64,000 nucleotides of DNA from Neoceratodus forsteri (Eukaryota > Chordata > Ceratodontiformes > Ceratodontidae), in assembly GCA_016271365.2 (NCBI GenBank), contig CM057455.1, positions 1,560,450,501-1,560,514,500 of the forward strand, in the 5' to 3' direction. The notes beneath the pieces are model-generated. The model saw only the letters and a list, made by a program, of their open reading frames with translations, was not told where the DNA came from and searched no databases. The translations under genes were made by a program, and so were the position numbers. Below, piece after piece: positions 21,131 through 32,214 of this stretch; positions within the stretch are counted from its first letter, which is position 1, and each line of letters opens with the position of its first letter.

Positions 21131-24100
21131 CCATCTTTGTACCTGTTTGAAGTAGGGAGGGCAGAAACCAGTAAGCATTGTATACACACAGCTGAGTACA
21201 GAGCAAAGGTGCAGTGGCATGCATACCCCTTGTGCCCCTGGCCAGGCCCTGAACATGTTCCTACATGTCCAGGTCAAACACACATTTAGTTGCCTGCCTA
21301 TCAGTGCACCTGGCCATGTGTAGATACAACAATAATCTAGTCATGATGCAGCATATACACAGTGCTATGATCAGCATGCCCTTATTGTCAGCCATTCTAC
21401 AAAACACTTACCTCAATCCGCCTGCAGTTCTGCTGTGGAATCTAGGTAGTGCACTTTGCTCATTTTATATGCACCAGGTGCAATTAGACATGCTAATGAA
21501 TGACAACTGTACATTCCAGTGATGACTTACTGTACTAATGTGGATTTTACCCTTGGAATGAAAAATGAACGCATCTGCATACACTGTTTGAATATTGCAT
21601 GTTTGCTCCAAGCACTATTGTAATTGTGCTAGCGCTAGTGCTGAGACTGCACTAGTGCAATGTCTCTATGCAGCTCTGACATGATAGCACACATTGTGGA
21701 TGACATCATCATACCACATAGGCATGCATGTTATGCTGTTACACAGTGGTATTGAGCAGATCTACACAGACCTGTTCATTTGTGCACTGCACATGCATGT
21801 ACTGCACATGTGCTACTCCATGCCTGGTGCGTACTGATGGATCTCCCCTGCCCCACAGGAATTACATATTGCACTGTGCTAATCGATCTTAGTGCAGCAC
21901 TAATGCAGAAACATATTGTGCAGATGGAAAAGACACACCCATAAAGCCCAGAATCTTTCAAGAGCTTCAAGCTTCAAGAGAGGAGTAGAAATAAGCAGAG
22001 AGCAAACAAGTCTGGCAGAAGGAGAAGAGTTGTACATCAGCAGGCCCAGAGGTGATCTACATGACAGCTGGCCAACCTGGTTGACCTGGTGGTGGCCAGA
22101 GAGAACCAGCTACTGGATGAGGGGGAGGGGCTGACAGGCCAAGGTGTGACATGTGGGCATTTGTGTGGCGTCACACACCAGTGACCAGTGTCGCCACAGA
22201 TATAGTGACCTCCAACAAAGGGAGGCATGCTGCAACTGCATGCAGTGGTAGAGAGTGGCACTGTGCAAAGGCCAGGTGAGCACATATGATTCCATATGTG
22301 GTTTGGGTAGCATCCTGTGTGCAATACTCTTTCCACGATAATATACCCGCAGGGTACTGCCCCTGAGGGAATGTGCACTGTACCTGTGTGTCCCTGTTGT
22401 GTCCCCTCTGTCCTATGGGACCTGCTCCACTGTACAGCCTGATCTTACACAGGTGCATGGCCCACTGTCACAACTGATGTCTCAGCTGCCCTGTACATTA
22501 GAAGACCTGCTACAGACCCTGAGGTGTGCACCTGACATGGCAGCATTGTTGTGTGCTACCACAGTAACATGACTGCTGTGTCAGGGTGGATGACTAGTTA
22601 ATGTATATATTGATTTTTTTTATGTTTTCTACCAGGTAAGGTACACTAGACAAGTAAATGTTATTGTCAGGTATGACCATGGAGTATGTAACATGTGCTC
22701 TGCGTGTAGATGTGATGGTAGGTGTACCCAACAGCACTTGGATGTGGCCACTGTCTGTTTTGTGTACACTGTCTGTGTTATATAGCATGGATGGTGGCAC
22801 GCACATGCCAGGAAATGTATAGTGTACTATTATATTGCACAGGGTGTGCCACTCTTGCACCAGCAATGTTCTGGCCTACACTTATGGTACCATGTCCTCC
22901 CCCTGCTGTTGCTCAGGTATGCCTCTTGTGTCCCTGTTGTATAAGACCTGGTGCTCTATGCATTCTAATGCATACTAGACCCTATGCATGAAGGTGCAGA
23001 GTGGGTACGTGCCGTGTAACCCTGGTGCGTAGCCCACTCCATACCCACCCAAGTCCACTGGGCCCCCTATGCAGCATCCACCATTGGAGGTATGCTCCCT
23101 CTTCGCACTGGATCCCCGGTGGAGTGTGGCCCTACATGAGGGGGCAAATCGGGGGAGGTACAGGGGGTGTGCTGGCACTCTGCGGGATGCATGACCATGC
23201 GGCGTGCCAGGCGCAGGTGTCGGTGCCTCTGCCATGTTGGGGTAGCCATAAAGGCAGGGAGGCCAGTTATGCTGCCCCCCCAGGAGCTACAGCCATGGGC
23301 TGCGGCAGTGAGGTGGGGTCATGGACACCCACATCAAGGAGGCCCCAGCATGTGGGGTATACTAGGGGCCAGTGGGTGGATGCTCAGGCACCCAACCCAC
23401 GCACTGCATGTGGTGCAGTATGCACAGATCATAGTCCTAGTGCCCAGAGGCACAAGTGATCCACTGTGGGATCTGGGTTGGGCAGCTGATTGGCCATCCA
23501 CCCAGATCTGCAGCTCCGCACCCAACCGCCCCTGTGGCCCTGCTTGCCAGGGGAGCAGTGCCACATGCGGGAGTCACATGGTGGTCACTGTTCATACATG
23601 TGGCCACCCATGGATCTCCTGAGGGTGCATAGCTGCACGGATGGGTTACACGCCTCAGGCACATATTACCCACCCCTTTGTGCATAAGGGCCATTGTGAG
23701 GTGTACATGGCCTGCAGCTGGCATGTATGGGAATGCTGGATGGGGTAGGGAGGATGGCTGGAAAGGGGCACTACATGGGCTGTCATACACAGTGCTAGAC
23801 CATACCTGTGACAGTGGGATGTAACATTACTGCTTCGACTGGGCCATGGCACACTTGTCTATGTGTGGTGCCACAACTTTATACAATGGTACAATGTGGC
23901 CCTGCACTGTTCTGTCCATCCACACCATGCACATGTGGCGACTGATGCACAGTATCAGTATATGGGCATGTATACTGTTTAGGGTTTATGGTACCATGCA
24001 GTGTGTTCTACTTCGTGCTATTGATCACATTTCCCTTGTCGTCTTCACAGACCTCAGCTGCGAGCAATGCCAGCCAGGGCAGCAGTGTAGACACGAATGG

Positions 24101-25760
24101 CCACAGGAAACACCAGGTTGTGATGAGGCCAAATGCAGCTAGTCTGCAGACATGTGCCCAGATAAGTACCCTGCATTGTGTGTTGTCTGCGTTGCATGTC
24201 TACACTTTGCTACATGCTTCTGCTGCTGGAGACAGATATCCATGTGTGACTCACCGTGCTGCATGCATACCTGTGGGGGCTTCAGCTATGCAGCTATGGT
24301 TAGGGACAATCATCCTGCACTTGGTGCATTGTTCCACCACTGACACTGTGGTGTGTCATGATCTGTGCAGTCTACTGTTGTACACATTACTGCAGCAGCC
24401 ATGCTGCCCTGTGTGTGTATACTGTGCCGTGGTATGCCCTACATCATGCAGTGGTGTGTCCCCTGTGCCACCAACCTGGTGCACAAGGTAGTTGGTGGTA
24501 ATGCTCACAGTCCTGGTTGTTACACCCATCATTGTCAGTTGCATCTGTTGTGTCATATGCTTAGGACTATGTATGCGTATCTGTCTGGCGGAGGTAAGCA
24601 CGGCCAATGCTATAGCAGTACAGCACTGTGTCATGCCATGTGCATCATACAGAACCTGTGGCAGTCTGCCTGAAGCAGTGCCATCTCCAGTGCCATATGC
24701 ACTGGGTGTCATTCCATTGCATCGCAACAGAGCTGGGCCTATGTGGCATGGGATCAGCAGCAGGGAGGGGGGGCAGTGGTGGGCCTTGCATGTTCTTTAT
24801 CATATGTGATCAACACTGTGATGCATTATTCCACTGTACACAGACAGGGCCATGCATGCATATGTTCAGACACAATTGTATCTTTGCAGGGCCCCTGTTC
24901 TGCACTGACTCTATATGAGTGGCAACACTGTACCAAGGGTGGGGCCAGCACCTACTGGGATGGTGGGTGCCTAAAGGTGGCTTTACATCCCAGACTAGAG
25001 TTATTTTCTGGCAGCGGTACAGTGTGTACAGCACACACCAATGTACAACACTGTTGCACATGTGTGTTACCCAGGCTGCTGCATGCAGTGCTGCATGATA
25101 ATCCCATCCATATAAAGCTGTGCTGTGTAAGCAACATGTGTTCCCAGGCCTACCCCTGCAACTGATATAGGTGACTCATGGATATCCATTGCCTTGCACA
25201 CCTGTGCTGGCCTGTGTGTTAGATGGCTGGTCTGCATGGTGCTGGGTGTATGTGTGTCACTCCAAACCACTTGGACCATTACACTGCCTGTCAGGCTCTG
25301 GCTTGGCAGTATGTTACCTGTGCTGTATTCCCACATCTGTCATGTCTGCCAGTGTTGTGTGTGCCTTACATGTCTCAGTTTTAGCATGGCACCCTCATTT
25401 TATGTGCAGTCCTCTACTGTTTGGGTCAAAAATGCTGTCTGTGGCATGCCACACACATTCCTTTGTGGCTGTTTGACTCATTCCAGCTATGTGCGGCATG
25501 GTGTCCCATGTGTCTGATGGTTGTACATCTGTAATGCACATTATGCCACAGTTTGTCCCTTGCCCTGTGTGCACAGTTGGCTGAGTTCAGTGTATTTCCT
25601 TTCCAAAGGTGCCCAGAGGGATGCAGGAGCAGGCAAGGGTTGGCAGGATGCAACTCAAAATGAGGGCCAGGATACCTTGCACAAAGACTGTTCTGGCTGC
25701 TACACCTGATATTGTGGCATCTGAGGGACTGCACCTGCACTTTGGAAGAAAGCACCACCA
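21131..25760. other. TpG/CpA-rich, CpG-poor non-coding block
   Basis: Many overlapping short Cys/His/Met/Thr-rich frames on both strands arise from dense 'tgtgtg', 'gcatg' and 'tgcac' words rather than from genes. I looked for Harbinger DDE transposase motifs (GDSGYP-like, ERxFGxLKxRF-like) on both strands and found none. Possible exon-like signals exist, such as a pyrimidine tract ending in 'cttcacag' at about 24035-24050 followed by an open stretch, but the protein is unrecognised. The composition is continuous with the Myb-like gene at 19.4-21.1 kb, so it may be the interior of the same transposon. Confidence 0.45.
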
Positions 25761-25761
25761 C

Positions 25762-25850
25762 TCTCTGTGCTCCTAGGTCACATCTGAAAATGAGCTTCAG
25801 CTCATTGTGCCTTTCCTGGCCAAAAATTCTGGTTGCGTCCCTATAATTAG
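25762..25850 (+). mobile_element. SINE 3' body fragment
   Basis: 'ctctgtgctcctaggtcaca', 'tgaaaatgagcttcagctca' and the following 'ttgtgcctttcctgg' match the 3' body of the SINE at 53695-53885 ('ccttgtgctcccaggtcaca', 'acaagttttggcttagtg', 'ttctactcctgg'). The tRNA-like head is missing here. It passes directly into family B, as the 53.7 kb copy does. Confidence 0.6.
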
Positions 25851-26525
25851 TGTTAAGCAGGGCTTTCTATGTTAAACCTCAAATCTTGCACTTTAATAAT
25901 TTTGCAACCATTCAACAGATTTACACAAAAGTTGGTATGTGCAGTTTTGTGGGGTAGATCTCTTGATGTACCAAGTTTTGTTCTGGTTGGAGTTGTAGAT
26001 CCTGAGCTGCACATAGTGAACAAATGTAAAAAATCACAATTTGTTATGCTTGTTTGCCATTGTGCTGCGCCCAGATAGTTTGGAATTTTGGTTTGAAATT
26101 TTCAGGGTAGTAAGGGCATGCCCCACAGAAGTGTCTTTCTCTAGTTTGATGAAAAAATATTAATCCATTCCAAAGTTATTTAATTTTAAAGGTTTGAGTT
26201 CTGCGCATGCTCAGTACAGCCTTTTGGATAGCTTCCTGGAATGAAAAAAGAATTTGGTTACTTTTTCATAAGGGGCCAATCCTTTTTCATGAGGACAAAT
26301 TCCTTTTACGTTTTCAGCCCTCTTGTTTTCTGTTTTAAAAAAAATTGAAAACTCATAAAAATGAACTCCTCCAGAGACACCAACACATGTATCTTGCTCA
26401 TTGGGACTCTGTTAGGTGGATTCTGCAGTTATCTGGTGGAAAAAGTACCTTACAATACTTTTTTATAACATTTAAAATAATTTTCATGACTCACTATCAC
26501 TTTTTTCATGTGTCCTTTCTGCATT
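25850..26525 (+). repeat. Family B repeat, copy 1
   Basis: Begins 'tttctatgttaaacct', 'gcactttaata', and carries 'tgtggggtagatctcttgat', 'tttgaaattttcagggtag', 'gatgaaaaaatattaatcc', 'attccaaagttatttaat', 'gcgcatgctcagta', 'gaatgaaaaaagaat' and 'cattgggactctgttaggtg'. The same words occur in the same order at 53886-54560. Non-coding and AT-rich. I do not recognise the family. Confidence 0.75.
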
Positions 26526-27470
26526 CTCATGAAAAAGGATCACACCTGATGAAATTGGATTTCAGGCTTAGTTTTTATACAGCTTTTTTCATGAGTCCTT
26601 TTTCGTGAAAACAAGAAACTATCTCTTCTCACAAAAAAGGATTTTAGATTTATTTTTTTCCCTGATTCCATTTTCATGAGAAGGGATCCTTGTTTGTGAG
26701 CTTTTTTCATTCTCACAAAAAGGGATCCCTTCTCACGAAACAGGATTTTGAACTTAGGTTTATTTCCATATAGATTTTTTCCTGTCAGGGCTGTGGGCAG
26801 GCACAGCTGTGGTCCTCTCTCAGAGGATCTCTGAGCCACCTTTTTAGGGCAACATTTAGCCCATTTTCCATTTTTCTCCCATCTAGTTATGTGGCCCCAG
26901 AACACAGTCATGCATGTCAGTAACAGCCCCTTCCCCACCTCCCGGTCTAACACTGAATCTCCCCTTGGGTGTGGTGCTGCCATCAAACCTCCGCCTGGTG
27001 GCAGCCAAGAGTCCGGGAGATGCACAGTCCTCCCTGGGAGAGAAGAGCTGCCTGGCTGCAGCTCAATCCAGCTTCTCACCTCCTCCTACCAGCCCCCGGC
27101 AACCCAAGCTCTTTTCCAAACTCAGGATGCCAGTGTGACATGAGGTATGGCATCCAGCACCTCAACCCTCACTGCCACCAGGCCGGCTAAGAAGGGATCC
27201 TTTTTCACAAGCTTTTTTCATTCTAATGAAAAAGGATCCCTTCTCACGAAAATAGATTTTGGACTTAGTTTTTTTTTCAATTTTTTTTTTTGTGAAAAGG
27301 GATCTCTTTTTCAGGAGCTTTTATGTTCTCACAAAAAAGGATCCCTACTCATGAAAAAAATATTTCAGACTTAGGTTTTTTTCTGATTCTGTTTTCAGGA
27401 GAAGGGATCCCTACTCACGAAAAAAGGATTTTGGACTTAGTTTTTTTCCAATTCTATAAGGATATGTAAC
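26525..27470. repeat. GGATCC-centred palindromic tandem repeat, interrupted
   Basis: Recurrent units of roughly 110 bp combine an inverted core ('gaaaaaggatcccttctcac'), 'aggattttggacttag', and a T-run ending near 'gattctgttttca'. GGATCC occurs near 26685, 26723, 27197, 27234, 27340 and 27405, with a GGATCT variant near 27301. Because the core is palindromic, both strands give frames with the repeated peptide KGSL. A non-repetitive GC-richer stretch at about 26775-27188 splits the array; the phrases before and after it belong to the same unit. No terminal motif of the insert is clear. Confidence 0.7.
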
Positions 27471-30316
27471 AATCAGGAAGCATTTGAGTACATGGAGGAA
27501 TACAGGCAGGTACGTACTGTATGTCAAGTTCAAAGGTCATTACAATGCAAGGCATAAGACACACACAGCAGTTTGAAGGTCATTTTAATGTTAAGGCATA
27601 AGTCATAAACAGCAAGTGCTACAATAGGGTATAGGGGACTGATGATTGGGCAAGAGTTTGAGGCAGTTGCAGGAGGGGAAGATGAGGTTTTGGAGGAGAT
27701 AGGAGAAGGACCCAGGATGGGGGCAGTTCAGATAGCCAGGGCAAGGGCATCCCAGAGTCTAGGGAAGCAATAGGAGACTGCAGCCTGGCCAGCAGTTGAG
27801 GACCTGGGAGGGAGAGCAAAAGGTCCAAGGTCCAAGGTTACGAAGGAGGTAGGAAGAGGCATGGGTGAGGGAGAAGGGGGAAGGGACCTGAACCAGTGTT
27901 TGGTGATGAAGCTAGCACAGTGGGCGAGGTGTCTGTCCTGAAGAGAGGGGAGGAAAGGGATTTGTAGAGCTTACAGTGCTAAGTCTGGAGTGGACAGTCT
28001 AGAGCAAAGTGACAGAACAAGTGAAAGAGAGTGTCCAGTCTGGCAAGGTAGGACTTAGGGGTGACACTGTAGACTACATCTCCATAGTCGAATAACGGTA
28101 GTATCATTTTTTGGACAACTTCATGGTGTGTCATCAAGGGGATGCAACCACAGACAGTTTCTGTGTAGTGCACCAAGCCTGGGGTGCAGTTTCTTGTAGA
28201 TGACATCCACGTGTCCAGAAAAATAGAGGTATTGGTTGAGCCAGACCCTGAGATGCCTAAAGGAGGCTACATCCTCTATCATAGTCCCATCAAAGGTGTG
28301 GAAGGAAGGGAGGGAGGGATGGAAGCCTAGAGAGGCAGGCAGTATAGCGCAGTGGTTTAAGGCTCTGAGCTGCAAATCTGGTGACATCCAGCAGACCAGA
28401 CCTGGGTTTGAATCCCTCAGCTTTCACTTGCATACTGTGTGACACTGAGCAAGTCACTTAATTTCCCTGTGCTCTCAGGTTGCACCTGTAAAAAAGCTTT
28501 CAGTTTAGTGTGCTACTCCTGATTAAACAACTAAAAAAAAAAAAAATCTCTGCCTAGTGCCGAAGGACATGGAGACAGTCTTCTTGGTGTTTAGAATTAG
28601 CTGGTTGGAGTGGAACTAGAGCTGAACATTGTCAAAGTCCAGCTGGAGTCTGGTCACCACAACAGTAGGGGAGGGGCTGGAAGTCTACAGGACAGTGTCG
28701 TCCATGTACATGTGAATGGATGTAGAGGTGCAGACAGCAGGGAGGTCATTTAAGAAAATAGAGAAGAGAATTGGGCTGAGGATGGAGCCTTGGGGTACAC
28801 CAGTGTTGATGGGGGGGATAGGGAGTCACCTATCCTAAGTGACTGGGTCCTACCCTCTAGGTAAGAATGGAACCAGCTAGTGGCGGGAGCAGATAGACCT
28901 GCTGCTGTGAGTTTTTCAAGAAGGAGAGGATGCGATACGATGTCGAAGGCCTTGGCTAGGTCGACAAAGATAGCAGTAGTGTTAAGGCCTTGATTGATAC
29001 TAGAGAGGAGGGAGTCATTAAGTCATAAGAGGGAGGTAGAGGTTGAATGTAATTTATGGAAACCAGATTGGAAGGGGGTGAAAAGGAGGAAGAATCAAGA
29101 TAAGGGGAGAGCTGGGATATAACTACGTGTTCCTGCAGTTTTGCGAGTATGGGAAGTAAGGAGATAGGGTGGTTATTCTCAGGATTGGATGGGCTGCCAC
29201 CTTTGGGAAGGGGCATGACTGTGGCATGCTTCCATGTAGCCAGGACAGAGGCTAGAGAGAAAGAGAGATTTTGGAGGGAGGCAAGAGGGGAGGTGATAGC
29301 AGAGTCAGAGTGATGAAGACATTTGGGGTTGATATGATTTAGGGCCAGGAGGGCCTTGAAGGTGTCTGATGGGATACTGGGGAGAAAAGGAAAGCAGGGG
29401 ATAGAGGGGGGGGAGGAGGGTAGTGTAGGGAAGGAATGGGGAGGGGAGAGAGAGGAGAGAAGGGAAGACATGCAGGAGGTATTAAATACAGTAGCTACAG
29501 AAAGGGGGTCTGAAGTGGAAGTGTCGCCCAACCCGTGGATAGGTACGGGAGGTTGGGCAGAAAGGGAGAAGTGGGATTTGATGACTTTCCAGAATTTGGA
29601 AGGATGGTTGAAGTTTGCTTGGAAGGAGGTTGAAAAAGCTGGTGAGTCTAGTAGCCCTGGTGAGCATGTTATGAAGGGGCCGGTATCTGGTGGAAGTCCG
29701 CAGGGGAGTCGGTGGTCTTGTATGTCTTCTATGCCTGATCACGTGCATGTAGACAGGTCAGCAGTTCTGCAGAGATCCAGAGGAGGTGGGACCCTCTCAC
29801 CCTTATTCTCCTGAGGGGAGCATGCTGATTCCAGATGTTCAAGAATGTGGAGTTAAAATAGCTGAGTGCTGAGTCAAGGGAGATAGGTGACCAGTAAGCA
29901 TTAGCCATTTCATGGAGGAGGGGAACCAGGTTTACAGATCTAAAAGAATGGATCGATAGGAGTTTTGGGAGAGCCGTGGGACGTGGTTTTTACATATGCA
30001 ATAGATCATGTGATGGTCGCTCAGGACATCTGGGGAAACACCAGTATCAATAATACGGTGTATGTGGGAGGTGAGAGCCCAGTCCAAGAGGGTATGACTG
30101 TGAGATCTGAGGTTTAGGCAGGTGGGCTTGGTGATTATTTGGGTCAGATTTAGGGATGCAATATCATTATGGGTTTTGGTGTGAGAAGGGGAGATCCAGT
30201 TTAAGTTAAAGTCTCCTAGGATGTAGAGCTCGCCAGAGGTGGCATACGACCTGAGTGTAGTGGTGAGGTCAGTAATTGATATATGTGGGGGTGGGTTATG
30301 ATTATGGAGGGATTGA
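27470..30316 (-). mobile_element. L2-like LINE, minus strand, endonuclease to 3' end
   Basis: Reverse-strand order: the endonuclease C-terminal half at 30333-29932 ('LYILGDFNLNWISPS', 'ITKPTCLNLRSHSHTLLDWALTSHI', 'LSDHHMIYCI'); a linker at 29748-29482; the RT fingers at 29531-28956 ('LASVLATWKHATVMPLPKGG', 'NHPISLLPILAKLQEHVVISQLSPYL'); and thumb-end motifs at 28387-27979 ('VASFRHLRVWLNQYL', 'LPLFDYGDVVYS'). Frameshifts and stops throughout, and part of the RT palm is not readable. A SINE interrupts it at about 28337-28548. Its upstream end is cut by the palindromic element starting near 30316. Confidence 0.8.
28337..28548 (+). mobile_element. MIR/CORE-like tRNA-derived SINE, copy 1
   Basis: The A box 'tagcgcagtggtttaagg' (from about 28346) and the B box 'gggtttgaatccc' (about 28404) are spaced as in a tRNA promoter. 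The body 'tgtgtgacactgagcaagtc', 'acttaatttccctgtgctc' is clearly like the conserved part of the vertebrate MIR/CORE SINE group. It ends in an A-run (28532-28545). It lies inside the L2-like LINE. The word 'gcctag' occurs on both sides and could be a short target duplication. Confidence 0.82.
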
Positions 30317-30729
30317 AGTGCAGGGCCCTCCAACAGGCAAATAAGGATACCATTATACTATCTCAAAAATGAAGTTAATTGCAAAGAAATTTGTTAATGC
30401 ACTAGTGAGTGTTAAAGAGACAAAAGGAGGGAAATGTGGCATTAGGGTTTCAAACCCTCACATCCCAGCCCCACCCTGCAGGCAGCAACAGGCATGGGGT
30501 GTGCCTTTGGGTTGTTAACCCTAACGCTCAGCCCATTCTCATTTGCTGCACCCATCTCAGCTTGCCTACACATGGAATTAGATGAAAGTTAGGACTGACA
30601 ACCCCAAGGCACACCCTGCTTGCAGGGTGGGGCTAGGGTGTTAGGGAAGGAAACCCTAATGTCACATTTCCCTACTTTTGTCACTTTAACCCTAACTAGT
30701 GCATTAACAAAGTTTTTTGCAATGAATAT
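30316..30729. mobile_element. Palindromic 'TTAGGGTT' MITE, copy 1
   Basis: The left part has 'aatgcactagtgagtg', 'gacaaaaggagggaaatg', 'cattagggtttcaaaccc', 'ggcatggggtgtgcctttgg'. The right part repeats these in reverse complement ('caaggcacaccctgct', 'ggaaaccctaatgtcacatt', 'tccctacttttgtcacttta', 'accctaactagtgcattaa'). The inner arms 'ccattctcatttgctgcacc' and 'cccatctcag' also recur in other copies. The first 60 bases (a 'gtgcag...ccctccaacag' segment to 'tatactatct') match the left edge of the copy at 58480. No protein. Confidence 0.8.
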
Positions 30730-31065
30730 CATACATGGATGGGACTTTTTCACCATAGGAACCCATTATCGTGTGTTTACCTATATACCTCATCAATTAA
30801 ACCTACATTCCAAACAATTAATGTTGCATAACTCCGCACCGAAACCTGAATACCATGGGGAAAAAAATCACCCATAGACCAACATTATGACTATCAAAAC
30901 AAACAACTTAACCAATTAAATCAATAAACCTGTCAATGAACACACTAGCTGAACCAGTTAAGACATTTCTATGCTAATTAGCACACCTAATAAGTCTCCT
31001 GACAAAAACACAGCCTTCAGGAACAAAAAAGGCACCACCCCCATGTATTATATAAAACAAATGAT
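30730..31065. other. Unassigned sequence
   Basis: AT-rich, with nothing recognisable. A short stretch of 'aaccaattaaat' words has no clear period. Confidence 0.45.
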
Positions 31066-31070
31066 AGGTA

Positions 31071-31205
31071 AGTGTGGTGCATGGGGATATAATTAAATCA
31101 TCTTGGGGTCCTAATGAGGTTATAATGCCACTCGCCCTTTCGGACTCGTGGCTTATTGACCTCATTATGACCCTTTGTTGGAATTATATCCCTATACACC
31201 TCACA
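31071..31205. repeat. Hairpin element, arms about 65 bp
   Basis: The left arm ('ggtgcatggggatataatt', 'ctaatgaggttataatgcc', 'actcgcccttt') pairs with the right arm ('ggactcgtggcttattgacc', 'tcattatgacccttt', 'aattatatccctatacacc'). The centre is at about 31140 with almost no loop. Non-coding foldback, probably a small MITE. Confidence 0.75.
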
Positions 31206-31846
31206 TATAATTTATTCTATATATATAATGTGTATTTGCAAAAACAATATTAATGCATCTATTAAGTCTGAAGCACAAGACATAAAAAATAGCAAAATGG
31301 AAAATTAGGGTAAAAAGCACCTGGAGCCATTATTTCTCTGGGCTTCAACAATGACACAGTATTGGTAGTATCCTAATATCAGCACTGTATTGTCTGACAA
31401 AGTAAAATACAGACACAGCAATGCTTGCATAGAGGGTGTCAGATCTTAGGATAATGTCAACACTGTGTTGTATGATTGTTTAACCTTGAGGAACCACACC
31501 TCTGATCCAGCAATGTTCCAGGGACTTTTAACCTAATTTTTCATTTCTCTACTTTGTATGCCTTGGTTCTTTGAACCTTATAAATGCATTGACATAATTT
31601 TTTGGTATATACACATACATATATATAGGACAAAGAGCCTCTGTGCGCAAACACTGAGGCAAGGTTACTCTAAAGGGCCTATTGGCAAGCTAAGTTTCAA
31701 GAAAATACAAAATCACACATGCCCCCACAATGCAAAGCATCATGGGCTACTATGCAAATCACCACAGAATGTTATGCTGGTCCAACTTTAAGCAGAATTG
31801 CATGGTGCCGAAAGGCCTCTCACACAGTTTGCAAAGGGTGCTAACA
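31206..31846. other. Unassigned sequence upstream of the ribozyme motif
   Basis: No recognisable gene. It may include part of a Penelope-type terminal region on the minus strand, since the hammerhead motif at 31848-31895 is of the PLE type. Confidence 0.35.
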
Positions 31847-31847
31847 G

Positions 31848-31895
31848 AAGACATAGACACGTGTTTCGTCCTACCAGGACTCATCAGTATGCCTC
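31848..31895 (-). ncRNA. Hammerhead ribozyme motif (type I, minimal helix III)
   Basis: Read on the reverse strand: the CTGATGA core (complement of 31881-31887); helix II GTCC/GGAC closing a five-base loop; then GAAAC (complement of 31863-31867); a very short helix III across ACGT; and GTC (complement of 31856-31858) as the cleavage triplet. Bases after the predicted cut (TATGTCT) pair with those just before the core (AGGCATA), with one G-U, to form helix I of 7 bp. All conserved core positions are present. Hammerheads with very short helix III are known from terminal repeats of Penelope-like elements and from retrozyme-type repeats. No PLE coding sequence lies directly beside it. Confidence 0.78.
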
Positions 31896-31899
31896 GTCT

Positions 31900-32143
31900 G
31901 TTTGACACCCCAGTGAAATGGACCAGCTACCCTATAGGCAGTGTGCCTTGGATATATATGTATATTTTTTGAGAAGAAAAAAACAAGGTACTGCATCAGC
32001 ACTTGGGCTAAAAACAAAACAAACTGCTAGTATTAAATGCATGCTGAAAATAGAAAACAGAGTTAGAATCAACACTTCAACCACAGGCTTTCAGGCATGA
32101 TCTATAAAGAGAAAAAAAGCATAGTGTAAGGTAAGGGGAAGTG

Positions 32144-32145
<2 letters not shown>
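31900..32145. other. Unassigned sequence, possible PLE terminal region
   Basis: AT-rich, no frame with motifs. It could be the continuation of the element that carries the hammerhead motif. Confidence 0.3.
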
Positions 32146-32146
<1 letters not shown>

Positions 32147-32183
<37 letters not shown>

Positions 32184-32210
32184 GTATAGATATAAAATAT
32201 ATAAGTATTA
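32147..32210. repeat. (TA)n microsatellite
   Basis: A pure TA run of about 30 bases, then degenerate TA-rich sequence, directly next to the left end of the palindromic element at 32215. Confidence 0.95.
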
Positions 32211-32214
32211 TATA

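Noticed and set aside
23988..24491. 167-codon plus-strand frame with an acceptor-like 'cttcacag' inside
   Set aside because: No domain, unusual Cys/His/Thr composition typical of TG/CA-rich DNA; one splice-like site is not enough for an exon call.
26540..27079. 179-codon minus-strand frame with KGSL repeats
   Set aside because: Made of the palindromic GGATCC repeat and its insert; the plus strand gives the same peptides.
30440..30710. Interstitial telomere repeat (TTAGGG)
   Set aside because: Only single TTAGGGTT-type words within a palindromic MITE; no tandem TTAGGG array.
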